Shown here piece by piece: positions 23,488 to 34,565 of a DNA stretch of 64,000 bases. Source of the DNA: Rhodococcus sp. OK302 (GTDB taxonomy: Bacteria > Actinomycetota > Actinomycetes > Mycobacteriales > Mycobacteriaceae); the NCBI RefSeq assembly GCF_002245895.1, contig NZ_NPJZ01000001.1, positions 4,581,501 to 4,645,500 of the forward strand. Reading direction: 5' to 3'. A program made the position numbers and the translations under genes. The notes below the pieces were generated by a model that worked only from the letters and a program-made list of their open reading frames with translations, did no database searches and was not told where the DNA came from. Numbering within the stretch: position 1 is the first letter of the stretch; each line of letters begins with the position of its first letter.

Positions 23488-24261
23488 CTAGCGGACCACA
23501 ATCCCCTCGGCGCGCATTGCATTCTTGACCTGCGGAATGGTCAGATCGCCGAAGTGGAAAACGCTGGCAGCCAGTACTGCGTCGGCGCCGGCTTCGACGG
23601 CCGGAGCAAAGTGCTCAACCTTGCCGGCGCCGCCGCTGGCGATCACCGGTACGTGCACAGCGGCGCGCACGGCGCGGATCATGAGCAGATCGAAACCGGC
23701 CTTGGTGCCGTCTGCGTCCATCGAGTTGAGGAGGATCTCGCCAACGCCCAACTCTGCGCCGCGTTCGGCCCATTCGATGGCGTCGATGCCGGTGCCACGC
23801 TTGCCGCCGTGTGTGGTGACCTCCCATCCGGAGGGGGTGTCGGGCTGACCCTGCGGCACTGTCCGCGCGTCGACCGAGAGGACGATGCACTGTGAACCGA
23901 AACGCTCACTCAGTTCCTTGAGCAGTTCCGGGCGGGCGAGGGCAGCAGTGTTGACGCTGACCTTGTCGGCTCCGGCACGCAGCAAACGATCGACATCGGC
24001 GACGGTGCGAACTCCGCCGCCCACCGTCAGCGGGATGAAAACCTGCTCGGCAGTGCGGCTTACGACGTCGAGCATCGTGCCACGATCCGAGGTGGACGCA
24101 GTGACGTCGAGAAACGTCAGTTCGTCGGCACCCTGTGCGTCGTAGGCAGCCGCGAGTTCGACAGGATCGCCGGCGTCTCGAAGATTCTCGAAGTTGACAC
24201 CCTTGACCACTCGCCCCGCGTCGACGTCGAGGCACGGGATCACACGAACTGCGAGGGTCAT
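23488..24261 (-). CDS. hisF: Imidazole glycerol phosphate synthase cyclase subunit HisF
   Basis: 257 aa, the full length of the family. HisF makes the imidazole ring of IGP and AICAR from PRFAR using ammonia delivered by HisH. The TIM barrel shows [18 protein letters not shown] with catalytic Asp11-type residue, LTVGGGVR, the second catalytic Asp in [14 protein letters not shown], and the phosphate-binding IASGGAGK. It overlaps impA by 4 bp (ATGA), indicating translational coupling. It is the last gene of the hisH-priA-impA-hisF block; hisI, which follows in M. tuberculosis, is not here, since a convergent TetR gene abuts the stop. Confidence 0.98.
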   Translation of the reverse strand: MTLAVRVIPCLDVDAGRVVKGVNFENLRDAGDPVELAAAYDAQGADELTFLDVTASTSDRGTMLDVVSRTAEQVFIPLTVGGGVRTVADVDRLLRAGADKVSVNTAALARPELLKELSERFGSQCIVLSVDARTVPQGQPDTPSGWEVTTHGGKRGTGIDAIEWAERGAELGVGEILLNSMDADGTKAGFDLLMIRAVRAAVHVPVIASGGAGKVEHFAPAVEAGADAVLAASVFHFGDLTIPQVKNAMRAEGIVVR

Positions 24262-25091
24262 GACGTTGGTCCTCCTGAGGACGAATCGCGCGGATCACCG
24301 AGCGAATTAAGGATATCGAGAATCTCACCGTGCACACCGGGTGCGGCGGCAAGCACCGAACCCGATTCTACGGTCCAGGGCTTACCGGCAAGGTCGGTGA
24401 CCACACCACCGGCGGCGCGAACAAGAGCGACCCCCGCCGCGTTGTCCCACGCATTGTGTCCGTAGACGATTGCTCCGCCCAAGATGCCGGCGGCGGTGAA
24501 CGCCAGATCCACACCCGTCGAACCGTGGATGCGGATCCGCGAGGATACTTTGCTGATTTCTGCCAGTACGTCGAGTCGATAGCTGCCGGGGATACGGCCA
24601 CGACTGTTCACGTTGAGCGCGCCCAACCCGACGATCGACGACGCCAGGTTGGTCGATTCCAACGGCGCCACCGGGGTTCCGTTCACCAGCAACCGACCGC
24701 CGGACCGTGCCGCGTACGTATGACCGATCAGCGGCAACCACGTCAAACCCAGGACCGGAACACCGTCGTCGAGTAGCGCCAACAATGTTCCGGCAGAAGG
24801 GAGTCCGGCCGAGTAGTTGAACGTACCGTCGACGGGATCGAGAACCCAGACGAGCCCGGTGTTGACATCGGGACCGCCGAATTCTTCGCCGTGTACCTCG
24901 ATACCGGTGCGCTCGAACAGCTCCGACGTCAATCGCTTTTCGAGGGCAAGATCAACTTCGGTAGCAAAATCGCTCCAGCCCTTACGGACTGCGCTGGGCG
25001 AGCCCACCCCGGCGACAAACTGTTCGTGGATGCCGTCGAGCAGTCCACCGGCAATCGCGAGTAGTTCGTCGAGGTCACGCGGTGGAGTCAT
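24258..25091 (-). CDS. impA: Inositol-monophosphatase-family phosphatase (ImpA)
   Basis: 277 aa. Mg2+-dependent, Li+-sensitive phosphatase fold with HGEEFGG (metal-binding Glu), the signature [11 protein letters not shown] and a C-terminal [19 protein letters not shown] motif supplying the third acidic ligand. In actinobacteria this gene sits in the his operon (Rv1604 position). Members dephosphorylate inositol-1-phosphate, and a related family includes histidinol-phosphate phosphatase, so the substrate is not certain. It overlaps hisF by 4 bp and follows priA by 9 bp, so it is within the operon. Confidence 0.93.
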   Translation of the reverse strand: MTPPRDLDELLAIAGGLLDGIHEQFVAGVGSPSAVRKGWSDFATEVDLALEKRLTSELFERTGIEVHGEEFGGPDVNTGLVWVLDPVDGTFNYSAGLPSAGTLLALLDDGVPVLGLTWLPLIGHTYAARSGGRLLVNGTPVAPLESTNLASSIVGLGALNVNSRGRIPGSYRLDVLAEISKVSSRIRIHGSTGVDLAFTAAGILGGAIVYGHNAWDNAAGVALVRAAGGVVTDLAGKPWTVESGSVLAAAPGVHGEILDILNSLGDPRDSSSGGPTS

Positions 25092-25100
25092 CTGGCGAAT

Positions 25101-25835
25101 CTAACCGGAAACTGCGGCAAGCGCTTCGGGAAGAGTGAAGCGGCCTGCGTACAGAGCCTTACCGACAATCGCACCTTCGACGCCCTGGTCAACCAGACTG
25201 GAGATCGCGAGCAAGTCGTCGATGGTGGACACTCCACCGGATGCGACGACGTGTGCATCCGTGACGGCGCAGACCTGGCTCAGGAGTTCGAGATTGGGGC
25301 CGGTGAGGGTGCCGTCCTTAGAGACGTCGGTGACGACGTAGCGCGTGCAGCCGTCACGGTCCAGACGAGCGAGAGTTTCCCAGAGGTCGCCGCCGTCGGT
25401 AACCCAGCCGCGACCGCGGGTGCGGTACTGACCGTCGATCAGACGAACGTCGAGGCCGACAGCGATCTTGTCGCCGTACTTGGCGAGGGCGCGTGCGCAC
25501 CACTCGGGATCTTCGATTGCGGCGGTACCGAGGTTAACTCGGGCACAGCCGGTAGCGAGTGCCGCTTCGAGGGAGGCGTCGTCACGGATTCCACCGGACA
25601 GTTCGACCTTGACCGTCAGGTCACCGATCACGCCGGCCAGCAGTTCACTGTTGGATCCGCGGCCGAAGGCAGCGTCGAGATCGACCAGGTGCACCCATTC
25701 GGCACCGTCGTTCTGCCACGCAAGGGCCGCGTCGCGGGGCGACCCGTAACCGGTCTCACTTCCCGCCTCTCCTTGCACGAGGCGAACAGCTTCACCGTTG
25801 ACAACATCCACAGCAGGCAAAAGGACCAGGCTCAC
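25101..25835 (-). CDS. priA: Phosphoribosyl isomerase PriA/HisA
   Basis: 244 aa from the GTG at 25835; this start gives the typical [22 protein letters not shown]-terminus, and the 16 upstream in-frame residues do not look like HisA. The (beta-alpha)8 barrel carries the catalytic first Asp (AVDVVNG), [10 protein letters not shown], the second Asp region [15 protein letters not shown] and VASGGVS. It isomerises ProFAR to PRFAR in histidine synthesis; in many actinobacteria this protein (PriA) also replaces TrpF in tryptophan synthesis. Whether it is bifunctional here depends on absence of trpF elsewhere in the genome, which the window cannot show. Confidence 0.95.
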   Translation of the reverse strand: MSLVLLPAVDVVNGEAVRLVQGEAGSETGYGSPRDAALAWQNDGAEWVHLVDLDAAFGRGSNSELLAGVIGDLTVKVELSGGIRDDASLEAALATGCARVNLGTAAIEDPEWCARALAKYGDKIAVGLDVRLIDGQYRTRGRGWVTDGGDLWETLARLDRDGCTRYVVTDVSKDGTLTGPNLELLSQVCAVTDAHVVASGGVSTIDDLLAISSLVDQGVEGAIVGKALYAGRFTLPEALAAVSG

Positions 25836-25854
25836 GTGCGGTAACCCTAGTCGG

Positions 25855-26106
25855 TCAGGAGTTCGAACCGTCCTTCGGGTCACCGAACGCTTTTCGGGTC
25901 ATCCGCTTGGATACGACGCCCATCGCCGCGATAGCCGCAACGACCCCGAGAAGGCCGATCGCGAGCCCCACCCCGGGCGACGGCCTCACCAGGACGATGA
26001 GCACTGTCGTGACCGCCAGAGCAGCCACGGCAGCGCCGAGAGAGAACAACGCAAGGCGAGCAATCGAAAAATCGTCTCCGCTGTTCTTGCCGGGGTTTCC
26101 GGTCAC
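25855..26106 (-). CDS. Small two-helix membrane protein in the his operon
   Basis: 83 aa. The GTG at 26106 overlaps the hisH stop by 4 bp (GTGA), and the stop is 19 bp before priA, so it is embedded in the operon. After a polar N-terminus ([17 protein letters not shown]) there are two hydrophobic helices (about residues 20-40 and 45-63) and a basic tail ([15 protein letters not shown]). The family is unassigned; no histidine-pathway function is known to me. Its close coupling to hisH and priA suggests conserved co-expression rather than a shared reaction. Confidence 0.8.
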   Translation of the reverse strand: MTGNPGKNSGDDFSIARLALFSLGAAVAALAVTTVLIVLVRPSPGVGLAIGLLGVVAAIAAMGVVSKRMTRKAFGDPKDGSNS

Positions 26107-26738
26107 AAACTCTGCACCCAGTTGCTCAGCAATTCGGCACCCGCGTCGCCGGACTTCTCGGGGTGGAATTGCGTCGCGGACAGCGCACCGTTCTCGACAG
26201 CGGCCAAGAACTTTCCGCCGTGATCTGCCCACGTGAGTTTCGGGGCTGCGATGTGCTCGGACGGGGGAAGTTCCCAGTTCTGCACGGCGTAGGAGTGCAC
26301 GAAGTAGAAGCGAGTGTCGGCGTCGATACCCTTGAACAACGTGCTGGACTCGGGTGCCTCGACGGTATTCCAGCCCATGTGCGGCAGCACCTCGGCTTGA
26401 AGACGCTCAACGGTTCCCGGCCATTCACCGCAGCCTTCGGCTTCGACACCGAACTCGACGCCGCGCTCGAAGAGGATCTGCATACCGACGCAGATTCCCA
26501 GAACCGGCCGTCCGCCGGCGAGCCGCTGACCGATGATCCGGTCACCCTGGACTGCGAGCAGCCCTTCCATACATGCCGCGAACGCACCGACACCGGGAAC
26601 GACCAAACCGTCAGCGGCCAATGCCACCTTGGGATCGCTGGTCACCTCGACCTGTGCGCCGGTGCGCGCCAATGCGCGAGTGGCCGAATGCAGGTTGCCG
26701 GAGCCGTAATCGAGAACAGCAATCGTGGAAGCGCTCAT
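26103..26738 (-). CDS. hisH: Imidazole glycerol phosphate synthase glutaminase subunit HisH
   Basis: 211 aa. Class I glutamine amidotransferase with the nucleophile Cys in [11 protein letters not shown], an oxyanion region VPGVGAF, and the catalytic His-Glu pair in TQFHPEKSG. It releases ammonia from glutamine and passes it to HisF. It is the first gene of this his block. In M. tuberculosis hisH follows hisB directly, but here hisB lies about 21.7 kb away, so a promoter must exist upstream. Only 61 bp separate it from the preceding co-oriented DUF2470 gene, so that promoter may lie before or inside the latter. Confidence 0.98.
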   Translation of the reverse strand: MSASTIAVLDYGSGNLHSATRALARTGAQVEVTSDPKVALAADGLVVPGVGAFAACMEGLLAVQGDRIIGQRLAGGRPVLGICVGMQILFERGVEFGVEAEGCGEWPGTVERLQAEVLPHMGWNTVEAPESSTLFKGIDADTRFYFVHSYAVQNWELPPSEHIAAPKLTWADHGGKFLAAVENGALSATQFHPEKSGDAGAELLSNWVQSL

Positions 26739-26799
26739 GCCGCAACTCTATCGGGCAGGCTTGACGCGACTGTGACCAGTGCTCGAGCCCTCGTTGTGA

Positions 26800-27096
26800 T
26801 CAGTGCTCGGACTTCTCGATACCAAGCTTGTCGTAGGCCTGCATGCACAAGGCGACGACCTGCGTCCGGATGCTCGGTCGGTCCAATGCGGGCTCAGGCC
26901 ATGCAATCTTGACGGCCTTTTCGACCCCGTCGACGTCTGCAACCCAGTCACCCGCAACCGAATCGAGGCCCACCATCCGCGCCGCGGTCGCGGTCGGTTC
27001 TGCAAAAGCCTGAACGATCAACAAATTGTCAGTCCCGTGATCACCGTTCATATGGCCGGTCACACCGGCGACGACTGCGTCGTCAAAAGTTGTCAT
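26800..27096 (-). CDS. DUF2470-domain protein
   Basis: 98 aa from ATG 27096; the longer upstream frame lacks homology. It begins MTTFDDAVVAGVTGHMNGDHG, the His-rich start typical of DUF2470 (the C-terminal domain of HugZ/HutZ-like haem-utilisation and pyridoxamine-oxidase-like proteins). Here the domain stands alone without the flavin-binding split barrel. The middle (VGLDSVAGDWVADVDGVEKAVKIAW) fits the family. Function is unknown; haem or metal binding is possible given the His/Asp-rich motif. It is co-oriented with hisH 61 bp downstream and may carry the promoter of that operon. Confidence 0.85.
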   Translation of the reverse strand: MTTFDDAVVAGVTGHMNGDHGTDNLLIVQAFAEPTATAARMVGLDSVAGDWVADVDGVEKAVKIAWPEPALDRPSIRTQVVALCMQAYDKLGIEKSEH

Positions 27097-27326
27097 GACT
27101 CGAAATCCTAGAACACCGAACGTCGCCGAAGAATCACAGATCAACGCGGACGGAGGAATCTTTGTTCCAACTCTCGGATTCGAGAATTTCGGGCACCGTA
27201 TTCCATATCGGTCGACCTTGGTTGTCTCGAATATGCGAACACACGAATTCGGTAATCGTGGGGAAATAGCCTCGAAAGTACCCGCGCGAAAGGCGCAGGT
27301 TGTCATCGACGAGGTGAGGATTACCA

Positions 27327-28376
27327 ATGAAAGCACTCGTTTACCATGGTCCGGGCAAGAAGGCGTGGGAGGACGTACCCGACGCCGTCATCGAAGATTC
27401 GACCGACGTTGTAGTCAGAGTCGATACCACCACCATCTGTGGAACAGATTTGCATATTCTCGCGGGTGATGTCGCCGCTGTCACCGAAGGACGCATTTTG
27501 GGCCACGAGGCGGTGGGAACCGTTGTCCAGGTTGGAGATTCCGTGAAGGTGTTCTCTGTCGGGGATCGCGTTCTGGTTCCTGCCGTGACCAAGTGCGGGC
27601 GATGCGCGTATTGCCAAGCGGGCATGCCTTCGCACTGCCAGACGGTTGGCGGTGTGGGGTGGATTCTCGGACATCTGATCGACGGAACTCAAGCCGAGTT
27701 CGTTCGTGTGCCTTACGCCGATACGTCGCTGTACGCGGTTCCAGACGACATTTCCAATGAGCAGGCAATCTTCCTGGCTGATTCGTTACCTACCGGCTAT
27801 GAGGTAGGAGTGCTTGCGGGGAAGGTTCGGCCGGGCAGTACCGTGGCAGTGGTCGGCGCCGGAGCAGTGGGGTTGTCCTCGATTCTCACGACCGGACTGT
27901 GGGGTGCGGCTCGAACTATCGCCATCGATTCCAACAAGTTCCGTCTCGAGAAAGCTCTCGAGTTCGGCGCGACGGACATCGTCGAGGTCGGGCCATCGAC
28001 GGTCGCCGACGTTCTCGCACTTACTGACGGGCTAGGTGTCGATGTCGCGATCGAAGCGGTGGGATATCCGGAAACACTTCTCACAGCAGCGTCGCTGGTA
28101 CGACCAGGCGGGACTATCGCCAACGTCGGAGTTCATGGCACTCCGGTGGAGCTTCCGATGCAGGATATGTGGATCCAGAACGTGACCCTGACAATGGGTT
28201 TGGTTGATACCGTGTCTATCCCGACCCTGCTGAAGATGGTCGGAACAGGACGCATCCGATCAGAACTGATGGGTACACATTCGTTCACGTTCGACGAGTT
28301 CGACCGAGCGTACGATACTTTCGCTCACGCCGCCGACAACAAAGCCCTCAAAGTAACGCTCTCACCTGGTGCGTAG
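27327..28376 (+). CDS. Zinc-dependent medium-chain alcohol dehydrogenase
   Basis: 349 aa. It has the catalytic zinc motif GHEAVGTVVQVGD, first zinc Cys in TTTICGTDLHIL, the four-cysteine structural zinc site CGRCAYCQAGMPSHC, and the NAD(P) Rossmann VAVVGAGAVGLSS with an acidic AIDSNKFR, which favours NAD+. It resembles the class oxidising short secondary alcohols. It faces the propane monooxygenase block, so oxidation of propanol made by the Prm system is a natural role, but it is in its own plus-strand unit and the substrate is inferred. The start ATG follows a weak GAGG about 12 bases upstream. Confidence 0.93.
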   Translation: MKALVYHGPGKKAWEDVPDAVIEDSTDVVVRVDTTTICGTDLHILAGDVAAVTEGRILGHEAVGTVVQVGDSVKVFSVGDRVLVPAVTKCGRCAYCQAGMPSHCQTVGGVGWILGHLIDGTQAEFVRVPYADTSLYAVPDDISNEQAIFLADSLPTGYEVGVLAGKVRPGSTVAVVGAGAVGLSSILTTGLWGAARTIAIDSNKFRLEKALEFGATDIVEVGPSTVADVLALTDGLGVDVAIEAVGYPETLLTAASLVRPGGTIANVGVHGTPVELPMQDMWIQNVTLTMGLVDTVSIPTLLKMVGTGRIRSELMGTHSFTFDEFDRAYDTFAHAADNKALKVTLSPGA

Positions 28377-28423
28377 CCGACAGCGTTCAGAGTAGTTTTC
28401 CATAATCTCTTGTCGCCAAATAG

Positions 28424-28494
28424 GATTGGTGCTTCCACTCGGGATCATTCGACTAGCAACTGTTGAATCGGTCGTAGAATTGGGAGCACCAATC
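28424..28494. terminator. Long-loop inverted repeat between convergent genes
   Basis: GATTGGTGCTTCC (28424-28436) pairs with GGGAGCACCAATC (ending at 28494) at 12 of 13 positions, around a loop of about 45 nt. It lies between the ends of the alcohol dehydrogenase gene (plus) and the regulator gene (minus), where a bidirectional terminator or mRNA-stabilising hairpin is expected. There is no clear U-run. Confidence 0.4.
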
Positions 28495-28516
28495 TGGTGC
28501 GTGTGTCAACTATTCA

Positions 28517-30373
28517 CTAACCGATGTAGCTGATTCCGAATGCGTCAATTTTCCGGTACAGAGATGATCTTCCGATTCCGAGGAGTGCAGCGGCCTCGTA
28601 TCGGTTTCCCTTGACTTCGTATAGCGCCTGGATAATCGTCTCGCACTGCGCGGCGTCGAGGGGCGACAGTTTGCGGGTCGCGTCGCGAAAATGCAGCCGG
28701 GGCAGGTCCAGAGGCTGAATCTCACCGAAGGGCTTATTCGCGACCACATGTTTGAGGACATCTTTGAGTTCACTGATGTTTCCCGGCCAGGAATACCCTT
28801 CGAGCACCCGGACGACTTGCATGCCGAGCCTGAACGAGTGACGGATCGAGATGTCGCGAAGGATCGAGCGGGCGATGTCACCGATATCGTCGACGCGATA
28901 TCGCAGCGCAGGAATCCGGACTACCTCGTGAAAGTGTGAGGCAAGGAGCGCGTACGGGCGACTTGGGTCGATGGCAGGTGTATCGACGCAGCCGATGACC
29001 AGCGGCGGATCGGCGGTACCGGCGAGAGCGGTCAGCGCACCGTCGAGCGCGCGCGATTCATTGACGTCCAAACTGTTCATCGATCGCAATATCAGTAGTC
29101 GGCGGGGCGCCTGGTCCCGTGTGCACTTCGACCACCGATCCAGGACGGCGGAGCAATCGAATCGCGCGCAGTTGATCGTCTCAATTCCGGTGGATGAACC
29201 TTGCGCGGAGAAGATCTCTGCCGCCAACGTGCTTTTGCCCGTACCAGGTTCGCCGGCAAGTAGGTGATTCCGCTGCTCGGCGATGTTCGCGGCGACTACC
29301 TCGCGCGCCCTCACATACGGATTCAGAAGTACCTGGTTCCTATCTTGTGCCTGTCTGTGACGGTCAATGTTCGCGAGCGACGTTGTATAGTCGCGCGGAC
29401 CTGCTCTGCCAATGTGCGCACCTTGACCTCTAATTGACCCCCCACCAACCAGTACATCCTCGATGGATTCTCTCGTCAGGGTCAGAACACACCCAGTCAC
29501 ATCGCCAAGGAAGAACACCGGTTCGACATCTGCAATTGCGTGTTCTCCCCCGGGAAGCTCGATTCGACACGACTCGAAATGGCCGTTCATCAACGCAGTA
29601 CGTGCATGGGAGATCAACACGTCGAGCTCACCGCCGAACACTTCGCTGTGCCGGGTCGACATGTTGGTGAACAAGTGGGTTCCGTCGGTGGCAAGAACGA
29701 TGCGATCCTCGGCATGTGTCTTGGATGCGAAAAACTCAGCAAGTGCACCTATTCGACGTCGGTCGGCATCGACGATCAGCGACTGGACCTGCTGTGCCAA
29801 AAACTTCGATACTGATACCGCCATAGGCGAGTGCTCCGACACGTGATTGATCACCACGATTGCCCCGGACACCGATCCGTCGATACCTCTGATCGGTGAG
29901 GCCGCCTCCGCGATAGTGGACAGCTCAACCTTCCAGTGTTCAGCTCCAACGACAGCGACTGCGCATTCCATGAGCAGGGAAAGATGTCCGGCGTTGGTTC
30001 CGAGTCGCAACTCGTGCGCATCGGACCCCAAAGTCATTCCAGCAGCGTTCAGTACGTATTCCAGCGATTCGTCGCCGTCACGACGTAGACGCAGCCGACT
30101 GTTGCAGTCGACTACGACGACTGAGCTCCGGCAATCCGGATCCGATTCGAAGAAGCTCGAGAGAACGGCCTGAGCAGCATCGATCAGTTGCGCCCTACCC
30201 GGCCGCTCCTGGAAATCATGGACATCTCGCAGCTTGGAATCTCTATTGTGATTCTTGCATCGACTCCAGGACGAGAGAATATCGGCACGAACATGCTCCG
30301 AAGGAGCAGCAACTGTGTCACCTTTCTCCATCGACAGTCGTGCGACGTAAACCTCAGGGGAAATAGACGTCAC
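28517..30373 (-). CDS. Degenerate sigma-54-activator-like regulator (GAF, AAA+, Fis-HTH), copy 1
   Basis: 618 aa (GTG 30373; ATG 30331 is an alternative). The N-terminal half resembles AcoR-type sensory/GAF regions. The AAA+ domain near residues 350-540 keeps Walker A (AGEPGTGKS) and the PALRYRVDDIGDI segment of the family. The GAFTGA loop that contacts sigma-54 is absent, and the Walker B equivalent reads LLILRSMNSLD. A Fis-type helix-turn-helix ends the protein (NRYEAAALLGIGRSSLYRKI). Actinobacteria generally lack sigma-54, so this class must act another way; the family includes MimR, activator of the mycobacterial mimABCD genes. It is the last gene in the minus-strand direction after the prm block and is probably part of its regulation. 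Confidence 0.88.
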   Translation of the reverse strand: MTSISPEVYVARLSMEKGDTVAAPSEHVRADILSSWSRCKNHNRDSKLRDVHDFQERPGRAQLIDAAQAVLSSFFESDPDCRSSVVVVDCNSRLRLRRDGDESLEYVLNAAGMTLGSDAHELRLGTNAGHLSLLMECAVAVVGAEHWKVELSTIAEAASPIRGIDGSVSGAIVVINHVSEHSPMAVSVSKFLAQQVQSLIVDADRRRIGALAEFFASKTHAEDRIVLATDGTHLFTNMSTRHSEVFGGELDVLISHARTALMNGHFESCRIELPGGEHAIADVEPVFFLGDVTGCVLTLTRESIEDVLVGGGSIRGQGAHIGRAGPRDYTTSLANIDRHRQAQDRNQVLLNPYVRAREVVAANIAEQRNHLLAGEPGTGKSTLAAEIFSAQGSSTGIETINCARFDCSAVLDRWSKCTRDQAPRRLLILRSMNSLDVNESRALDGALTALAGTADPPLVIGCVDTPAIDPSRPYALLASHFHEVVRIPALRYRVDDIGDIARSILRDISIRHSFRLGMQVVRVLEGYSWPGNISELKDVLKHVVANKPFGEIQPLDLPRLHFRDATRKLSPLDAAQCETIIQALYEVKGNRYEAAALLGIGRSSLYRKIDAFGISYIG

Positions 30374-30588
30374 TTCTCACCGATCCACATGTCACATCGA
30401 TACTTTCGACCAATTCGGATCGATAATGCTTTCAACGCCGCCACCTTTCACCGTCGAGTCGGTGATCGATTTCACCAATGCCCCAGGTTCGTTTCGCTTC
30501 TCAACCGGGCAGCAGCGCGACTTATCGCAATATTAGAGGTCATCCGTCTCACCGTCTGCCGTTCGTTGAAGTTTGGCGGCCACGGACG

Positions 30589-30912
30589 CTAAGTGATTTC
30601 GAGTTCACCCATCCGCGACCAGTCGATTCCGGGAATCTCGGCATTGATGATCCGAGGTGTTTCACTGAGCGCCGGACGCATGGATTCCATCCCTCGTTTG
30701 AAGTGATCAGCACTCACATGTTCGGCGCCGGCTTGAGAATCCCGGAATGCCTCTACCAATACATATTCTGCAGGGTTGTCTGCACTTCGGAACCAGTCGA
30801 ACCAGAGGTTTCCTGCCTCGGCCCTTGTGCTTTCGGTGAATTTCTTAGTGATTGACAGCCAATCGTCCTGATACTCTTCGAGTACATTGAACTTCACCAC
30901 AATAAAAATCAT
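30589..30912 (-). CDS. ABM-domain (quinol-monooxygenase-like) small protein
   Basis: 107 aa, the length of the antibiotic-biosynthesis-monooxygenase (ABM) fold. Visible features are the start MIFIVVKFNVLEEYQDDWL, the central WFDWFRSADNPAEYVLVEAF strand pair and HVSADHFKRGM, matching YgiN-like proteins. Such cofactor-free enzymes oxidise quinols or similar; some act only as small-molecule-binding proteins. It lies 186 bp after groEL and 215 bp before the regulator, all minus strand, so it may ride on the prm transcript. The substrate is unknown. The flanking gaps contain no other gene I can support. Confidence 0.85.
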   Translation of the reverse strand: MIFIVVKFNVLEEYQDDWLSITKKFTESTRAEAGNLWFDWFRSADNPAEYVLVEAFRDSQAGAEHVSADHFKRGMESMRPALSETPRIINAEIPGIDWSRMGELEIT

Positions 30913-31098
30913 CGTTACCCCAATCTCCTTTTCCTGCTAGGTAATTCGTCAACCAATTGTCCGACGTCGGCACTACCTGCGCCACCGGGTGACGGCAGCC
31001 TTCCTGCGTCAGCACAACGCTGGTTTCGGACGAGGGCCACACGCGCGCGGCCGGCCACTAATTCACAGCGAACCGACCGCGCGCCTTGCAAGCCAGAA

Positions 31099-32790
<1,692 letters not shown>

Positions 32791-33816
32791 TCAGGGAACG
32801 AGAATGGCTCGCCCGCGCACACGGCCCGAATCGAGGTCATCGAGTGCGGTCTGGAATTCTTCGAGCGGGTACTTGGTCGTGTGAAGGGTCACCTTGCCTT
32901 GGGCCGCAAGAGTCATAAGCTCCTGCAGATCGTTGTACGAACCGACCAGGTTTCCGATGAAGTTGATCTCCGCGGAAATCACGTCGATGGTGGGAACGTC
33001 GATGTTCTCGCCGTAGCCGACAACGTAGTAGTTTCCAGCGCGGCGAAGCATCGCTATGCCTTCGGCAGTCGAACCACCCTCACCGACAAAATCGACCACG
33101 GCTTCCGCTCCGTGCCCACCGGTGAGATCCAATATCTGTTGCACGTGGGTGCCGTCGGCGACGATGCCTCTGTCGGCCCCGATCCGAACGGCCAAGTCCA
33201 CCGCGTCGGGATTGCGGTCGAGTACCACCACGGTCACACCCGAAATCGCTTTGAGCACTTGAATTCCGATATGACCCAGCCCGCCGGCACCGATCACCAC
33301 ACAAACGTCACCAGGCCTCGTGGTCTTGGCTGCCTTCGCAACCGCGTGGTACGCAGTGAGACCCGCGTCTGCAAGTGCAGCAACGTCGGCAGGCTCGAGC
33401 GAATCGTCGATCCGGACGACACTTCGGGCCGTAGTGCGAAGGTACTCCGCGTAGCCACCGTTGGTGTCGATTCCCGGGAACTGACTGTTCTCACAGTGCA
33501 CGTCGTCGCCGAAACGGCAAGCGCGACACTGGCCGCAGGTGATGAGAGGATGCAGGATCACCTTGTCACCCACCACGACGTTGGTAACAGAATCACCAAC
33601 AGCATGCACCCAACCGGCATTCTCGTGACCGATTGTGTAGGGCAGTGCTACTCCACTTTTTTCTTCCCACTGACCTTCGAGAATGTGAATGTCGGTGCGG
33701 CACACGCCCGCACCACCGATTCTCACGATGACATCGAGTGGACCCTCGATTTCGGGTTCGGGAATCTCGGTGAGCTGGAGCTTGGTGTGGTACCCCACAA
33801 CTTGCACGGCTTTCAT
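32791..33816 (-). CDS. NAD-dependent alcohol dehydrogenase of the prm cluster
   Basis: 341 aa zinc alcohol dehydrogenase. Catalytic zinc ligands lie in GAGVCRTDIHILEGQW and IGHENAGWVHAVGD; the structural zinc site is CGQCRACRFGDDVHC; the Rossmann motif is VIGAGGLGHIG followed by VVLDRNPDAV (Asp, NAD preference). It overlaps the upstream DUF59 gene by 4 bp, so it belongs to the prm operon. In RHA1-type clusters the corresponding gene (prmE) oxidises the alcohol formed from propane. It precedes groEL by 42 bp. Only low identity with the dehydrogenase at 27.3 kb is apparent by eye, so the two are not recent duplicates. Confidence 0.94.
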   Translation of the reverse strand: MKAVQVVGYHTKLQLTEIPEPEIEGPLDVIVRIGGAGVCRTDIHILEGQWEEKSGVALPYTIGHENAGWVHAVGDSVTNVVVGDKVILHPLITCGQCRACRFGDDVHCENSQFPGIDTNGGYAEYLRTTARSVVRIDDSLEPADVAALADAGLTAYHAVAKAAKTTRPGDVCVVIGAGGLGHIGIQVLKAISGVTVVVLDRNPDAVDLAVRIGADRGIVADGTHVQQILDLTGGHGAEAVVDFVGEGGSTAEGIAMLRRAGNYYVVGYGENIDVPTIDVISAEINFIGNLVGSYNDLQELMTLAAQGKVTLHTTKYPLEEFQTALDDLDSGRVRGRAILVP

Positions 33817-34565
33817 CGCACGCTCCTCAGGTCGGTCACTCGTGGTGCGGCGTCGACGGATTCGCCGTCCGCGTACCTGGTCGCGAGCAGTCCGCGGCAG
33901 AAATGCGCATTACCCTCCATCGAGATGCGGACGGACCGGGCAAAGCGCAGACGAAGCGGGACCGCCTCCGGGGGGATCGCCAGACCTGCGTCGTCGACGA
34001 GAACCCGACTGTTGGGGCACATGCTCAGCCCGATGCTGATGCGTCGACGCAGCAGTGCCGACTTTTCTTTGCTCTCCGGAAGGTCTCGCAGTGTCAATCG
34101 ATGAATATCGTTGATATCCATCGTTGTTCGCTTCACATGCGCGGCGACACATCGCTCCATCGCGGCAGTGTGTGCCTTACGGAGGAAGATGTTGCGCAAT
34201 TCGACCAGACTCTCCTGCGCCTCAGATCCGAAAGTCCCCACATATCCCGCGTCGGCTGCCAACCCGGTGTTGATCTTGTCGCTGTCGTGGTGATCGTCGA
34301 GCAGTACCCGTACGCGCCCGACATTTTCGACCGTACGCAAGGCATCCTGGGCGTCGGAAGCCATGAGATAGGCGAAGTTCGGGGAACAGAAGGCAGTCGG
34401 AAGCCTCAGGTGGACGGTCACGCCGTCATCGTCCAACATCACCGACCGCACAAAACCCAGCTCGGTTATCGGTTCATCGAGTTCCGGATCTGTCACCGTG
34501 GCAAGCGCTTCGAGCACATCTTCCTGGAGACGAACGTCAACAACGCGAATGTCGATCGCAGTCAT
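33813..34565 (-). CDS. MIP18/DUF59-domain protein of the prm cluster
   Basis: 250 aa. The N-terminal third (LEALATVTDPELDEPITELGFV) is the MIP18/DUF59 fold associated with Fe-S cluster or diiron-site assembly factors. The C-terminal part, including FCRGLLATRYADGE, is characteristic of proteins found only beside propane/methane-type monooxygenases. It overlaps the genes on both sides by 4 bp (ATGA), showing tight coupling. A role in metallation of the diiron hydroxylase is plausible and inferred; no enzymatic activity can be assigned. Confidence 0.88.
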   Translation of the reverse strand: MTAIDIRVVDVRLQEDVLEALATVTDPELDEPITELGFVRSVMLDDDGVTVHLRLPTAFCSPNFAYLMASDAQDALRTVENVGRVRVLLDDHHDSDKINTGLAADAGYVGTFGSEAQESLVELRNIFLRKAHTAAMERCVAAHVKRTTMDINDIHRLTLRDLPESKEKSALLRRRISIGLSMCPNSRVLVDDAGLAIPPEAVPLRLRFARSVRISMEGNAHFCRGLLATRYADGESVDAAPRVTDLRSVR

